NCBI GenBank assembly: GCA_963978445.1 | Contig: CAXBRT010000035.1 | Location: 1-13,477, forward strand | Length of the DNA: 13,477 nucleotides | From: TMED14 sp003444795 | GTDB taxonomy: Bacteria; Bacteroidota; Bacteroidia; Flavobacteriales; Schleiferiaceae | Reading direction: 5' to 3' | Shown: in pieces, positions 13,134 to 13,477 of the stretch | Layout: every line of letters begins with the position of its first letter | How positions within the stretch are numbered: position 1 is the stretch's first letter | Translations under genes and position numbers: made by a program | Notes under the pieces: generated by a model | Database searches by the model: none | What the model was told of the DNA's origin: nothing | Seen by the model: the letters and a program-made list of their open reading frames with translations, nothing else

Positions 13134-13477
13134 TTAGAAATAGCCTTCTTTTTTGCGTTCTTCCATGGCATTCTCGCTGCGCTTGTCGTCTTCCCGATTG
13201 CCCCGTTCCGTCTGGCGAGAGGTTTCGATTTCCGTGATGACGTCAGCGAGCTCAACCGCGGTGGATTCAATGCCCCCAGTGATGGTGATGTCGCCCAAGG
13301 TGCGGAATCGAACCATTTTTTCCTGGGGCACCTCGGTGGGGCGAAGGGTGATAAAATCGCTCACGGGAATCCAGGAATTGCTCCGCCAAATGACCTGACG
13401 CTTCCGGGCGAAGTAGAGTTCAGGCAGTTCAATGCCTTCCCGGCGGATGTAATGCCACACATCCATTTCTGTCCAGT
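13134..13477 (-). CDS. cysD: sulfate adenylyltransferase subunit 2 (CysD), C-terminal part
   Basis: The gene runs off the right edge; about 114 of the usual 300 residues are visible. The visible part starts in WTEMDVWHYIRREGIELPELYFARKR and continues with the conserved FRTLGDITITGGIESTA segment and the typical C-terminal KKEGYF. CysD is the PP-loop ATP pyrophosphatase-type subunit that forms APS; its nucleotide-binding loop lies outside the window. The ATG at 13466 is internal (the preceding codons continue the family sequence), so it is not the start. The gap to cysN is 12 bp, and the order cysD-cysN is the usual one. Confidence 0.95.
   Translation of the reverse strand, partial: WTEMDVWHYIRREGIELPELYFARKRQVIWRSNSWIPVSDFITLRPTEVPQEKMVRFRTLGDITITGGIESTAVELADVITEIETSRQTERGNREDDKRSENAMEERKKEGYF

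Overview
The window looks like chromosomal DNA of a Bacteroidota bacterium with moderately high GC, possibly a marine flavobacterium-like lineage (inference). The reasons are promoters of the Bacteroidota type (TAnnTTTG), no convincing Shine-Dalgarno sequences before the starts, a BNR/VPS10-type secreted protein of a kind common in that phylum, a PchR-like AraC regulator and a CysD/CysN ATP sulfurylase. No phage, transposon, integrase or CRISPR array is visible. Coding density is very high: two convergent gene pairs overlap at their 3' ends and a third is 6 bp apart.

Layout. (1) 1-1458, plus strand: the C-terminal part of an ABC exporter whose stop overlaps the start of a methylmalonyl-CoA epimerase gene. 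(2) 1465-6189, minus strand: a probable operon of an AraC-family regulator, a 1042-residue secreted Asp-box propeller protein and a HAD phosphatase; the last two share one base. (3) 6190-6982: a regulatory and RNA block. It holds the divergent AraC promoter, a pair of 13-bp direct repeats 20 bp apart, a 54-residue membrane protein that may be leaderless, a CAT-anticodon tRNA (best match tRNA-Ile2), a strong terminator and a large inverted repeat. (4) 6983-9168, plus strand: a DinB/YfiT-type metalloprotein, a four-helix membrane protein and a secreted DUF3089 alpha/beta hydrolase; a hypothetical gene converges on them. (5) 9639-9804: tRNA-Val(GAC) with its own promoter, a strong terminator and a second hairpin. 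(6) 9827-11452, plus strand: a PAPS-type sulfotransferase and a class IV PLP aminotransferase, 3 bp apart. (7) 11445-13477, minus strand: cysD (partial), cysN and a DUF1801 gene.

The most interesting unit is the sulfotransferase-aminotransferase pair. From memory, both proteins resemble, in order, the two halves of the plant 'branched-chain-amino-acid aminotransferase-like' proteins (Arabidopsis At3g05190/At5g27410 type). The pair therefore looks like a split bacterial form of a eukaryotic fusion whose function I do not know to be established. It converges on cysDN, which makes APS, the precursor of the PAPS that a sulfotransferase would use.
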